Positions 43,289-52,503 of a stretch of 64,000 bases of DNA are shown one piece after another. The translations under genes and the position numbers were made by a program. This stretch comes from Desulfosporosinus youngiae DSM 17734 (GTDB taxonomy: Bacteria; Bacillota; Desulfitobacteriia; Desulfitobacteriales; Desulfitobacteriaceae), in contig NZ_CM001441.1 in NCBI RefSeq assembly GCF_000244895.1, forward strand, positions 1,426,001 to 1,490,000, written 5' to 3'. The notes under the pieces were generated by a model. That model was not told where the DNA came from and made no database searches. It was given only the letters and a program-made list of their open reading frames with translations. Every line of letters begins with the position of its first letter. Position 1 is the stretch's first letter.

Positions 43289-44968
43289 ATGATTGGGAAA
43301 CGAATACGCCATATTAAACGGTATCGGGATGTCGCTAAAGTCTTAGCTCGCCACGGGTTTGGTTTTTTCGTGGAGGAGGTGGGGCTTTTACATATGCTTT
43401 CTTTGCCGAAACGGCTTTTTACCCATACGGAAGAGCTGGACCCCATGTCGGTTGGGGAACGGATACGCCTGGTGATTGAGGAACTGGGTCCTACATATAT
43501 TAAAATCGGACAGATAGCCAGTACCCGGGCGGACATTATCCCGCCGGGGATTCTTAATGAACTGGAAAAGCTCCAGGAAAACGTGCCATCCTTCTCTTTT
43601 GAGGAGGTCTCGGAGATTATTGAAGAGGAATTAGGCTCCCCTCTGGAGGAGATTTTTTCTTCCTTTGATGCAAATGTGATGGCTGCAGCCTCGATTGGTC
43701 AGGTTCATCGTGCCACATTACGGTCAACAGGAGAGCTGGTTGCGGTTAAGGTGCAGCGCCCTCAGATTAAGGGTATGATAGAAACCGATTTAGAGATCCT
43801 CCTGGACTTAGCCGGGTTGGCTGAAAACCGTATGAAACGGATGGAACGGCTGCAATTACGGGATGTTGTAGAGGAGTTTGCCAAGTCCCTTCGCAGCGAA
43901 CTGGATTATACCATCGAAGGCAGAAATGCGGAGAAAATTGCTAAGCAGTTTAAGAATGATAAGTCGGTTCACATTCCTTCGATTTATTGGGACTATTCGA
44001 CAAAAAAGGTACTCACAATGGAGTTTGTTGAAGGGTTAAGGCTCAATCAGTTTGAAGCACTTGAAAAGAAAGGGTATGACCATAAGGTATTAGCTGAACA
44101 ACTTGTTCAAGCGCTCTTCCAGCAGATTTTAATTGAAGGGTTTTTTCATGCTGACCCGCATCCCGGGAATCTATTCATCTTGCAAGGCGGCGTGATTTCC
44201 TTTATTGACTTTGGCATGGTGGGAAGACTCACCTTAGATATGAAGCATAATTTTGCCTCCTTAATAATTGCTATGATGCGTCAGGATACAGACCGTATGA
44301 TAAAAGCGGTCTTGCGCATAGGGATCGTTCCGGAAGATGTCAACCTGCCCAGTTTAGTCAATGATGTTGATGAACTGCGGGAAAAGTACATGGATGTGCC
44401 CCTGAGCCGGATGAGCCTGGGTGAGGCGATCAGCGATCTTTTTGAGGTTGCCTTTCGTCATCAGATCCGGATTCCCTCTGATTTCACCATGGTTGCCAAG
44501 TGCTTGCTGATTATGGAAGGAATCGTGGAAAAGCTGGATCCTAATCTGAGCATTATGGATATGGCCGAACCCTTTGGAATTCAGCTTTTAAAAGAACGTT
44601 TCAGACCAAGAACGATTGCGGGAAGGCTCTGGCATAATGTCTCGGATTATGGTGATCTGTTAGTGGATCTGCCTAAACAAATGAAAGATTTGATGAGGAA
44701 TCTGGTGCGGGGACGTATCCGCATTGAGGTCAGTGTTCCGGAACTGGATAGTTTCCTGCGGAAATTAGACCGTATTACAAATCAGATATCTTTCAGTATA
44801 GTGCTGCTTTCCTTTAGTATTGTTATGGCAGGGATTATTATTGCTTCCGCCTTAGGTCAGCAGCCGATTATGTTTTGGCAGATATCCGTGATCGAGATTG
44901 GTGCCGGAATGGCAGGTCTTATGCTGCTCTGGCTGTTTATTTCTATTTTTAAATCAGGGAAGTTTTAG
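43289..44968 (+). CDS. ubiB: UbiB/AarF (ABC1/ADCK) atypical kinase
   Basis: A 559-residue membrane-tethered protein kinase-like ATPase. The KxGQ motif (YIKIGQIASTR, about 70-80) and the A-rich loop (VMAAASIGQVHRATL) replace the usual Gly-rich loop. VAVKVQRP has the Lys, and the catalytic HADPHPGNLF and metal-binding ISFIDFGMVG follow. Two C-terminal membrane helices span about 500-555. In other bacteria it supports quinone synthesis. An anaerobe of this type would use menaquinone. AAAGGGGA is upstream of the ATG. Confidence 0.93.
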   Translation: MIGKRIRHIKRYRDVAKVLARHGFGFFVEEVGLLHMLSLPKRLFTHTEELDPMSVGERIRLVIEELGPTYIKIGQIASTRADIIPPGILNELEKLQENVPSFSFEEVSEIIEEELGSPLEEIFSSFDANVMAAASIGQVHRATLRSTGELVAVKVQRPQIKGMIETDLEILLDLAGLAENRMKRMERLQLRDVVEEFAKSLRSELDYTIEGRNAEKIAKQFKNDKSVHIPSIYWDYSTKKVLTMEFVEGLRLNQFEALEKKGYDHKVLAEQLVQALFQQILIEGFFHADPHPGNLFILQGGVISFIDFGMVGRLTLDMKHNFASLIIAMMRQDTDRMIKAVLRIGIVPEDVNLPSLVNDVDELREKYMDVPLSRMSLGEAISDLFEVAFRHQIRIPSDFTMVAKCLLIMEGIVEKLDPNLSIMDMAEPFGIQLLKERFRPRTIAGRLWHNVSDYGDLLVDLPKQMKDLMRNLVRGRIRIEVSVPELDSFLRKLDRITNQISFSIVLLSFSIVMAGIIIASALGQQPIMFWQISVIEIGAGMAGLMLLWLFISIFKSGKF

Positions 44969-45009
44969 TTGCCCGCTCTTAGGGCAACCTATTCCTGAGG
45001 TGAGCAAAA

Positions 45010-46053
45010 ATGACCCGAGAATTTATACCTGCCCGAGTATTTTACGAGCCGGGTGCGCTGGATTATCCCTTAGGAAAAAGCTTAGCTGAGGATTTTCGGC
45101 AGATGAAGATACCGCTGAGTCCTGCGACCTCCCATAACCGGATTACAGGAATTCCGGGCAATACCCCGGCGGCTCAGTATCGGGAAGCTAAGCGGACCTT
45201 GGTGATCGGGGTACGCCGCGGTGAAAAATTTCAAACCTGTAAACCATCTGCCCATTATCAGCTGCCCTTGGTAACGAGCTGCCCGGGTATGTGTGAATAT
45301 TGCTATTTAGCCACCACATTAGGGAAAAAACCTTATGTGCGGATTTATGTCAATCTCGAAGAGATCTTAGGTATCGCTTCAGAGCTGATCCGGGAACGGC
45401 TTCCTGAGATTACCCAGTTTGAAGGGGCTGCCACTTCTGATCCACTTCCTGTGGAGAGATATTCCGGGGCGTTGAGGCAGGCTATTGAATTTTTTGGCCG
45501 GGAGTCCAACGGCCGTTTTCGCTTTGTCACAAAGTACACGGATGTGGATAGTTTGCTTGATGCCAAACATGAAGGGCATACTCGTTTTCGCTTTAGTTTA
45601 AATTGTTCCGAAGTCGTGGAGAGGTATGAACATGGGACACCTTCTCCGGAAGAGCGGATTATTGCCGCGGGAAACGTCTTGAAGGCTGGTTATCCGTTGG
45701 GTTTTATTTTTGCACCGATTTTTCGATTTGACGGATGGCAGGAAGCGTATCGGCGGCTCATGGAACGTTCAGCCGAAGAATTAACGAAAAGGGCTCCGTC
45801 CGGTTGGTCTTCCGAGCAGTTGACCTTGGAATTTATCTCCCATCGCTTTACTTCGAGAGCAAAAACCAATATATTAGGGGTTTTTCCGAACTCTTCTTTA
45901 CCCATGGAAGAGACTGAGCGTAAGTTTAAGTACGGGCAATTCGGCTACGGAAAATATGTTTACCAACCGGAAGAAATGAAGGAAATGAAGGAGTTTTTCC
46001 TGGAGCAGGTTAAGGTTTATTTTCCCTGGGCCCAGGTAGAGTATTTTGTTTAA
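45010..46053 (+). CDS. splB: spore photoproduct lyase (radical SAM)
   Basis: Repairs 5-thyminyl-5,6-dihydrothymine in germinating spores. It is 347 residues. Radical-SAM cysteines lie in SCPGMCEYCYLATTLGK (CxxxCxxC, about residues 90-106). KFQTCKPSAHYQLPL and PYVRIYVN, with the two Tyr used in radical transfer, are conserved, and the C-terminus is PWAQVEYFV. Compared from memory with Bacillus SPL, the FEASCTSD region reads FEGAATSD here, so the hydrogen-donor Cys (Cys141 in B. subtilis) appears to be Ala. It is convergent with lutC, overlapping by 4 bases. Confidence 0.93.
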   Translation: MTREFIPARVFYEPGALDYPLGKSLAEDFRQMKIPLSPATSHNRITGIPGNTPAAQYREAKRTLVIGVRRGEKFQTCKPSAHYQLPLVTSCPGMCEYCYLATTLGKKPYVRIYVNLEEILGIASELIRERLPEITQFEGAATSDPLPVERYSGALRQAIEFFGRESNGRFRFVTKYTDVDSLLDAKHEGHTRFRFSLNCSEVVERYEHGTPSPEERIIAAGNVLKAGYPLGFIFAPIFRFDGWQEAYRRLMERSAEELTKRAPSGWSSEQLTLEFISHRFTSRAKTNILGVFPNSSLPMEETERKFKYGQFGYGKYVYQPEEMKEMKEFFLEQVKVYFPWAQVEYFV

Positions 46054-46748
46054 CAGTCAAGCACTATAACGTAAACTTCGATGGGGCCGTGTACTCCGAT
46101 GGATAAATCCATCTCGATATCCGATGTACGGCTCGGACCGGAAATCATTTCAACGGCTGCGGGAGGAGTTCCTAAGGCCGACACCTCTTCCAGAACTTCG
46201 AAGAGGTTATTTCTAATTCTGGCCGCTTCGATGACAGCGAGATGGCGGGGAGGAAGAAGACTTACCGCCCGTCCCCGCTGAGGGCCGCTGGGCATTACCA
46301 CCGTACCTGACAGGGCTATTCCCCAATCAGAGCTCGTAATGCCAAGCTCTGCATTAGCCGCAGTAAAGTACCGGCCTCGGGAGTCTTCGGCTGATTGAGT
46401 ATAGCGGGTGAGGGGCCAATCCAAGCTGGAAAAAGCTGACTCGGCTGCCGGAGGGAGCTTATCCCAAGCTATTAGGGCTTGGGGATTATTTTTTAACCAG
46501 GAAATTGGTTCATCTCCAAACCATTCTTTTAAAGACTGAAGAATTTCGTCGGCTGATCTGACAATGGCTCCTTTTCCTCCCAGAGCTTCCCAGTTTTGCA
46601 GAAAGATAGAGGTGCGTTCTTCAACGCTGGCTAATCGAAACTGAGGGACGGATAGTTCTACGGGAGGAGGAGTTTGCGTAGGGGTAGGACGCCCTAATTT
46701 AGACGAAAGTTGCTTGATAAACTCATGGGTATTGCTCATTGCTCTCAC
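46050..46748 (-). CDS. lutC: LutC-type lactate utilization protein
   Basis: A 232-residue LUD-domain protein: ELGITSSDWGIALSGTVVMP, GRAVSLLPPRHLAVIEAARI and SGPSRTSDIEMDLSIGVHGP, the last a strong LutC signature. It is one of three proteins needed for L-lactate oxidation to pyruvate, probably at the membrane-cytoplasm interface. It overlaps the lutB stop by 4 bases and ends the lutABC operon. Confidence 0.92.
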   Translation of the reverse strand: MRAMSNTHEFIKQLSSKLGRPTPTQTPPPVELSVPQFRLASVEERTSIFLQNWEALGGKGAIVRSADEILQSLKEWFGDEPISWLKNNPQALIAWDKLPPAAESAFSSLDWPLTRYTQSAEDSRGRYFTAANAELGITSSDWGIALSGTVVMPSGPQRGRAVSLLPPRHLAVIEAARIRNNLFEVLEEVSALGTPPAAVEMISGPSRTSDIEMDLSIGVHGPIEVYVIVLDC

Positions 46749-48160
46749 CTCTTTTTATTTAGATCAGCCCACATCTGCATGAAGGGTTTAGGTGCGACCA
46801 TAGGAAGAGTGCGGCTTTTGGTCCAGTTGGAAAGCGGCGGGGGACCGCCGGAGATCCGGTGATTCCGGACAAAGGGAAATTGCAGCCGGGCACCTAGCTT
46901 AAGTACTCTGCGCAAGGTTTTTTCACGGGTAAAGAAGTAGCGGTAGGCTTTAAAGATCTGCTGCTCGATTTGAGGAGTGTGTCCGCTCTGGGTTTTTCGC
47001 ATCCGAAGTCTTACTAAGAGGTCATGGAGAGGGATTCGTACGGGACAAGCTTCTGAACAAGCTCCGCATAATGAGGAGAAATAGGGCAGATGACCCCACT
47101 TTTTCCAGTCTTTCTCCAATAAGGGAGTGATCACAGATCCGATGGGGCCGGAGTATACGGAACCATAAGCATGCCCGCCAAGCTGGCGGTAGACTGGGCA
47201 GACATTAAAGCATGCTCCGCAGCGGATGCAGTTTAAGGCTGTGCGAAACAGTTTGTCGCCAAGAATTTCCGAGCGATTGTGATCGAGGATCACCAGGTGG
47301 TATTCTTCCGGACCATCCGGATCGGCTGTGTGCCTGGGGGGAGTAAGGATGGTTGTATAACTGGAAAGACGCTGGCCTGTGGCACTGCGGGCGAGCAAAT
47401 TCAGCAGAATATCAAGTTCACGGAAGGAGGGGACGATGCGCTCCATGCCCATGAGCGTGATTTGAACCCGGGGAAGTGTGCTTACCATTCGTCCGTTTCC
47501 TTCGTTGGTCACCATGACGATGCTTCCCGTATTTGCCACGGCAAAATTGCAGCCGGTTATCCCGATATCCCCGCGGAGAAATTTCTCGCGCATTTGCTGG
47601 CGGACGAAGCGGGTGAGAGTGGGGGTGTCTGAGCTTAAGGCGTGACCGGCGATGGGCTCGAATAAATCCGCAACTTGCTGGCGGGTTTTGTGCATGGCGG
47701 GTACAATGATGTGAGAGGGAGGCTCACCGGCAATTTGGATAATATATTCCCCTAAATCGGTTTCAATGGCAGCTACGCCATCCTGTTCTAAGGCATGATT
47801 GAGATGAATTTCTTCAGAGATCATGGACTTTGATTTGAGTACATTTTTAGCATCCTGATCGCTCACGATTTTACGTACAACCGCGACAGCATCCTGAGGG
47901 GTTTTGGCTAAATGAACATGGACGCCGCGTTTTTCCATCTGTTCGATGAGTTGATTTAAATAGTAATCCAGGTTGGCAACAACATGTTTGCGGATGGCTT
48001 CCCCGGCGGCACGCCAGTCTTCCCAATTGCCCAGTTCATCGGCGGCTTGATATTTTTTCGCTCTTAAACGATCGGTAGCCCGGCGCGTGGCCTGGCGTAA
48101 GAAATCATTGGCGAGGGCCTTATCCACACGCTGATCAGTGGTCAGGTTATACATAGTCAT
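46745..48160 (-). CDS. lutB: LutB-type iron-sulfur protein
   Basis: About 471 residues. A LUD domain spans the first 300 residues (HIIVPAMHKTRQQVADLFEP; GDIGITGCNFAVANTGSIVM). A ferredoxin-like part follows with CIRCGACFNVCPVYRQLGGH and LCGACSEACPVRIPLHDLL, two [4Fe-4S] motifs. It moves electrons from lactate oxidation towards the quinone pool or another acceptor. The start is ATG 48160, overlapping the lutA stop as ATGA with GGGAGGG upstream. The longer frame is lutA sequence read out of phase. Confidence 0.93.
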   Translation of the reverse strand: MTMYNLTTDQRVDKALANDFLRQATRRATDRLRAKKYQAADELGNWEDWRAAGEAIRKHVVANLDYYLNQLIEQMEKRGVHVHLAKTPQDAVAVVRKIVSDQDAKNVLKSKSMISEEIHLNHALEQDGVAAIETDLGEYIIQIAGEPPSHIIVPAMHKTRQQVADLFEPIAGHALSSDTPTLTRFVRQQMREKFLRGDIGITGCNFAVANTGSIVMVTNEGNGRMVSTLPRVQITLMGMERIVPSFRELDILLNLLARSATGQRLSSYTTILTPPRHTADPDGPEEYHLVILDHNRSEILGDKLFRTALNCIRCGACFNVCPVYRQLGGHAYGSVYSGPIGSVITPLLEKDWKKWGHLPYFSSLCGACSEACPVRIPLHDLLVRLRMRKTQSGHTPQIEQQIFKAYRYFFTREKTLRRVLKLGARLQFPFVRNHRISGGPPPLSNWTKSRTLPMVAPKPFMQMWADLNKKR

Positions 48161-48885
48161 GATTTCATTCCCTCCCCCAATAACTGAATGATATGCATAG
48201 TCTTCACGGGCTTGTTGATTTTTTCTAAATAACCGGAAATGTTCATCAGACAACCCATATCAAGTCCCAGGAGGATATCTGCGCCGGATTCGAGAACATG
48301 CCGAGCTTTTTCGGCCACCATTGCCTCCGAGATTTTAGGCATTTTTACAGAAAAGGTTCCGCCGAATCCGCAGCAAAGCTGGGCCTCAGGCAGGGGGAGG
48401 AGTTCGAGTCCCTTCACGTTTTGAAGCAATTTCAGGGGAGCTTCGCCTATGCCTAAAAGCCGGGTTGCATGGCAGGAAGGATGATAGGTAGCTTTTGCTG
48501 TGTAGTGTGCTCCCAGGTCAGGCTTCTTCAAGACATCGACGATAAATTGGGTGAATTCATAACTCTTATGGATAAGGTCTTCTGCTTTTTTCAGGTAAGC
48601 CGGTTCCTTCTCAAAGAGGGTGGGGTAGTAGTGATGAATCATCGCGATACACGACCCGCTGGGACCGACTACCACTTCGCTGCGTTCAAAAGCATTGATA
48701 AGTGTCCGGGCAACTTCCCGGGCATCGTCTATGTAACCGGAATTGAAAGCTATTTGCCCGCAACATACTTGCCCTTCGGGGACATCGACGGTATGCCCCA
48801 AGTGTTGGAGTATTCTGGCCATCGTCAGATCCACTTCTGGATAGAAGGCATTCGTAAGGCAGGTTGCAAAGAGGGAAACCTTCAT
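48157..48885 (-). CDS. lutA: LutA-type CCG-domain iron-sulfur protein
   Basis: About 242 residues with two CCG domains of the heterodisulfide-reductase/glycolate-oxidase type: PEGQVCCGQIAFNSG (about 40-54) and EAQLCCGFGGTFSVKMPKIS (about 175-194), each for an unusual iron-sulfur cluster. It is the first gene of the lactate-oxidation operon lutABC. The start ATG 48885 has AAAGG 9 bases upstream. Earlier in-frame ATGs overlap that site. Confidence 0.93.
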   Translation of the reverse strand: MKVSLFATCLTNAFYPEVDLTMARILQHLGHTVDVPEGQVCCGQIAFNSGYIDDAREVARTLINAFERSEVVVGPSGSCIAMIHHYYPTLFEKEPAYLKKAEDLIHKSYEFTQFIVDVLKKPDLGAHYTAKATYHPSCHATRLLGIGEAPLKLLQNVKGLELLPLPEAQLCCGFGGTFSVKMPKISEAMVAEKARHVLESGADILLGLDMGCLMNISGYLEKINKPVKTMHIIQLLGEGMKS

Positions 48886-48981
48886 AAACACCATCCTTTT
48901 GTAAATCACTATAATCTCTGGATTAGATCTTAGTATTTCCTAATAAATTAGGTTTTGATGCGAGTTGAGAATAATAAAAAG

Positions 48982-49012
48982 AGCGCCGCCTAACTTTAGA
49001 GTAGGCGGCGCT
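48982..49012 (-). terminator. terminator of the 57-residue gene
   Basis: AGCGCCGCCTA and TAGGCGGCGCT form an 11-bp GC-rich stem with a 9-base loop, followed on the minus strand by CTTTTTATTATT. Confidence 0.85.
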
Positions 49013-49047
49013 TCCGCTTAATTTTGTATGAGTTCTGATACAGTCCT

Positions 49048-49218
49048 TTAACCCAGAATCGGTACATTGGGCTCCTCATACCAAATAGAGAGGACAGTGC
49101 TTGCTCCCGTACTCTGAGTAATATTGATCACCTTAACCCAACGGTTGTCTTCCAACCATTGGTTTACCTCTTTTTCCAGTATGCGGGAATCCGGGGAACT
49201 GAAAATTTTGACCTTCAT
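49048..49218 (-). CDS. small conserved protein, unknown function
   Basis: About 56 residues: MKVKIFSSPDSRILEKEVNQ, then TGASTVLSIWYEE. It has a compact alpha/beta pattern and a hydrophobic middle strand. No family name is certain. ATG 49218 has AAAGGA 8 bases upstream and is preferred over an upstream in-frame ATG. It has its own terminator. It is divergent from fadR. Confidence 0.65.
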   Translation of the reverse strand: MKVKIFSSPDSRILEKEVNQWLEDNRWVKVINITQSTGASTVLSIWYEEPNVPILG

Positions 49219-49404
49219 CTGGATCGTCCTTTCCATAACTATCGTTCACTGATAAGGGTTTGGTCTGATTGAAGTATGTCATGACTTAATCATAAAGCAG
49301 ACAGGTTTCTTGTCAAGGCTGAAAAAAATTTCGAGAAGCAGGCTAAAATTTCTGAAAACTCTATTTATTTTTTTGAGAAGCTATGGTATTATAGATAAAG
49401 TAAG

Positions 49405-49422
49405 TGAATGGTCATTCATTCA
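49405..49422. promoter_or_regulatory. FadR-like operator before fadR-fadNAE
   Basis: TGAATGGTCATTCATTCA closely fits the Bacillus FadR box TGAATGANTANTCATTCA (recalled). It lies 42 bases before the regulator's ATG, suggesting autoregulation. Confidence 0.7.
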
Positions 49423-49463
49423 TAGGGAATAATTGCTAGTATGAGAGGTGAGGTGCAGATTTC

Positions 49464-50063
49464 ATGGACGTGCAGCGCGAGGTTAAATTCCAGCGGATTC
49501 TCGATGCTGCCATTGAAGCTTTTGCAGAATCCGGCTTCCACCAATGTCAAGTCAATAAGATTGCCCGCTTGGCAGGAGTCGCAGATGGTACGATTTACTT
49601 ATATTTCAAAAGCAAAGAAGATATTCTCATAAAGGTTTTTCAGGATCGGATGGGGAAATTTATTGCTGGTATGAGCAGGGAACTCTCCCGGTGTAAGACG
49701 ACTGAAGAACGGCTAGAGACGATTGTCAGAACCCATTTTTCCTATATGGAGGAAAACCGGACGATTGCCATTGTGACTCAATTGGAGCTCAGGCAGTCTG
49801 ATCGGCGTGTACGGTTACCCATAAATAGTACAGTCTCAGATTATTTCAACCTTATTGAGGGGGTGATCAAGCAAGGTATCGATTGTGGAGAAGTTCCTGA
49901 AATTGATACACGGATTGCTCGTCAAATGATCTTCGGATCTTTAGATGAGGCCACAACCGATTGGGTGATGGCCCGAAGTCCACGGACACTTACAAGTGGT
50001 ATTAAGCCCATGTTAGCTTTGTTTGAGGGCGCACTTCGGTTAAGTGAAAAACCGAAACTATAA
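49464..50063 (+). CDS. fadR: TetR-family regulator of fatty acid degradation (FadR-like)
   Basis: A 199-residue repressor. The TetR helix-turn-helix is VNKIARLAGVADGTIYLYFK (about 30-49) and the C-terminal half is the acyl-CoA-binding type (ELRQSDRRVRLPINSTVSDY; TDWVMARS). It resembles B. subtilis FadR and heads a cluster with fadN, fadA and fadE, which supports the assignment. Palindromic TGAATGA-type boxes lie before this gene and before the MBL gene at 56328. Long-chain acyl-CoA should release it. Confidence 0.88.
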   Translation: MDVQREVKFQRILDAAIEAFAESGFHQCQVNKIARLAGVADGTIYLYFKSKEDILIKVFQDRMGKFIAGMSRELSRCKTTEERLETIVRTHFSYMEENRTIAIVTQLELRQSDRRVRLPINSTVSDYFNLIEGVIKQGIDCGEVPEIDTRIARQMIFGSLDEATTDWVMARSPRTLTSGIKPMLALFEGALRLSEKPKL

Positions 50064-50103
50064 AAACGAGGTGCAGATGAGCAGAAACGAGAGGAGGATG
50101 GAA

Positions 50104-52491
50104 ATGCAGATTCATAAAGTTGCGGTCATAGGGTCAGGCGTGATGGGCAGCACCATCGCGGCACATCTGGCCAATGCAGGAATCCCGAGTCTGTTGTTGG
50201 ATATTATTCCTTCCAAGCTGTCGGCTAAAGAAGAAGCAGCCGGATTAACATTGGAGGATCGAAAGGTTCGAAATAGTATTGCAGAGGGCAATAAGGTTAA
50301 GTTATTAAAGATGAATCCCGCGCCATTATTTGTCCCGGAATTTGCAGATCGCATTGAGGTTGGAAACCTGAGCGACGATTTAGCTCGCTTAAGCGAAGTC
50401 GATTGGGTCATTGAGGTTGTGGTGGAACGCCTGGACATTAAGGTGGATCTTTTCAAGAAAATCGCTGCCCATGTCCGCCCGGGGACAATCGTCAGTTCGA
50501 ACACCTCAGGGATTTCTTTGAAGGCAATGGTCAGTGATTTGCCAGAGAGCTTTACCCGCTATTTCTTAGGAACCCACTTCTTTAATCCGCCGCGCTACAT
50601 GAAACTTCTGGAAATTATACCTGGCCCCGACACCGACCCGGAAATCGTTGCTTACTTATCCGAGTTTGGCGAGAGAGTCTTGGGAAAAGGGGTTGTCCTG
50701 GCCAAAGATACACCGAATTTCATCGCTAACCGCATCGGTGTCTTCGGTTTGGCAATAACTCTTCAGGAAATGATCCGTTCCGGTTTAACCATCGATGAAG
50801 TCGATGCTCTCACCGGTCCGGTGATGGGGCGTCCGAAGAGCGCCTCCTTCAGAACGGTTGATCTTGTCGGACTTGATACCTTTATTCACACAGCTAATAC
50901 TGTGGCTGTAGGAGTACCTGAGGAAAAAGATAATTTTACCTTACCTGAATTTGTGCATACAATGCTGGCCAATGGCTGGCTGGGGGATAAAACCAAGCAG
51001 GGCTTCTATAAGAAGTCCAAAGGACCTCAAGGCAAAGTCGTTGAAGTTCTCGATCCTCAGACGATGACCTATGTTCCCAAGAAAAAGGTCAAGTTTGCTT
51101 CCTTAGATAAAGCTAAAGCAGCCGGCGGCTTGACGGAAAAGATGCGTACCTTGGTAAATGGCAAAGATGCGGGGGCAGAGTTTGCCTGGAATGTTTTAAA
51201 ACCAGTCCTGCTCTATGCAGCGACGATTGCTGAGGATATTGCCGATAACCTTTCCGGAATTGATGAAGGTATGTGCTGGGGCTTTAACTGGCAGATGGGA
51301 CCCTTCGAAATATGGGATGCCCTGGGGGTCAAAGCAGTCGCGGATCGTGTGGTCGCCGAAGGCGGAACCCTGCCTCCTCTTGTTGAAAAGGTTCTTGCGG
51401 AAGGAGACGGGCGATTCTATCAAAAATCCGAATCCGGCCAGGTCTCTTACTTTGGAGATGGACAGTATCATCAAAAAGCAGTCAGTCCCTATGCCTTTTC
51501 CCTTAAGCAGGCCCATAAAGACGGCAAGGAAATTCTGGGCAATTCCGGAGCAAGCCTGATTGACCTTGGTGATGGGGTAGCCTGCCTCGAATTTCACTCT
51601 CCGAGCAATTCGATCGGCGAAGATATTTTAACCATGATTCATAAATCCTTGGCAGAAGTCGAGAAGAACTATCTGGGAATGGTCATCGGCAATCAAGGTA
51701 AGAATTTCTGCGTAGGCGCTAATTTGATGCAGATTCTCTTAGAAGCAGAAGATGAAAACTGGGATGACCTGGACTATATGGTTCGCCAATTCCAAAACGG
51801 AACAATGGCTCTGAAATTTGCCAAAAAACCTGTGGTAGCAGCTCCTTTCGGAATGACTCTCGGCGGCGGTGCGGAAGTCTGCCTGCACTCCCACGCTATT
51901 CAAGCTTCATCGGAAACCTATATGGGTCTGGTTGAGGTTGGAGTCGGCTTAATTCCCGGCGGCGGAGGAACCAAGGAAATGGCTATACGGGCTATGGAAG
52001 GAATTCTCCCGGGAGTACAAGTATCTCCTGATTATTTCTTTGCCAAACGGTTTGAAATAGTAGCTATGGCTCAAGTTTCAACAAGTGCGGAAAAAGCGCG
52101 TCAGCTTGGTTTCCTGCGAGCCCATGACCGCTACAGCATGAATCCGGATCACGTGATATTGGATGCCAAAGCACGGGTTATTGACATGGCTCGTAATTTC
52201 AGACCTAATTTGCCAACGAAGTATAAAATCGGCGGTGCCGGCGTGCGGGCAACCTTGGAAATGGCTCTGAATGGTATGCGGGAAGGGAATTATATTTCCG
52301 ATTATGATCAGCACATCGGCAAAAAAATTGCCTACGCCATAACCGGCGGAGATCGCCCGGCAGGAATGCTCGTGGATGAACAATATCTCTTAGATCTCGA
52401 ACGTGAAGCCTTTATGAGCTTAGTCGGAGAACCAAAGACCCAGGATCGTATCCGCCATATGCTCGCCAAAGGCAAGCCATTACGGAATTAG
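50104..52491 (+). CDS. fadN: FadN-type 3-hydroxyacyl-CoA dehydrogenase/enoyl-CoA hydratase
   Basis: A bifunctional beta-oxidation enzyme of about 795 residues. The N-terminal Rossmann motif VAVIGSGVMGSTIAAHLANA (residues 5-24) begins the dehydrogenase. A SNTSG motif and THFFNPPRYMKLLEIIPG carry catalytic His and Asn. A second dehydrogenase C-domain (GMCWGFNWQMGPFEIWDALG) follows, and the C-terminal third is crotonase-like (APFGMTLGGGAEVCLHSHAI; GVGLIPGGGGTKEM). The start is ATG 50104, 6 bases after AGGAGG. It is first in the fadNAE order, as in Bacillus. Confidence 0.93.
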   Translation: MQIHKVAVIGSGVMGSTIAAHLANAGIPSLLLDIIPSKLSAKEEAAGLTLEDRKVRNSIAEGNKVKLLKMNPAPLFVPEFADRIEVGNLSDDLARLSEVDWVIEVVVERLDIKVDLFKKIAAHVRPGTIVSSNTSGISLKAMVSDLPESFTRYFLGTHFFNPPRYMKLLEIIPGPDTDPEIVAYLSEFGERVLGKGVVLAKDTPNFIANRIGVFGLAITLQEMIRSGLTIDEVDALTGPVMGRPKSASFRTVDLVGLDTFIHTANTVAVGVPEEKDNFTLPEFVHTMLANGWLGDKTKQGFYKKSKGPQGKVVEVLDPQTMTYVPKKKVKFASLDKAKAAGGLTEKMRTLVNGKDAGAEFAWNVLKPVLLYAATIAEDIADNLSGIDEGMCWGFNWQMGPFEIWDALGVKAVADRVVAEGGTLPPLVEKVLAEGDGRFYQKSESGQVSYFGDGQYHQKAVSPYAFSLKQAHKDGKEILGNSGASLIDLGDGVACLEFHSPSNSIGEDILTMIHKSLAEVEKNYLGMVIGNQGKNFCVGANLMQILLEAEDENWDDLDYMVRQFQNGTMALKFAKKPVVAAPFGMTLGGGAEVCLHSHAIQASSETYMGLVEVGVGLIPGGGGTKEMAIRAMEGILPGVQVSPDYFFAKRFEIVAMAQVSTSAEKARQLGFLRAHDRYSMNPDHVILDAKARVIDMARNFRPNLPTKYKIGGAGVRATLEMALNGMREGNYISDYDQHIGKKIAYAITGGDRPAGMLVDEQYLLDLEREAFMSLVGEPKTQDRIRHMLAKGKPLRN

Positions 52492-52503
52492 GGGGGGAAA
52501 AGC

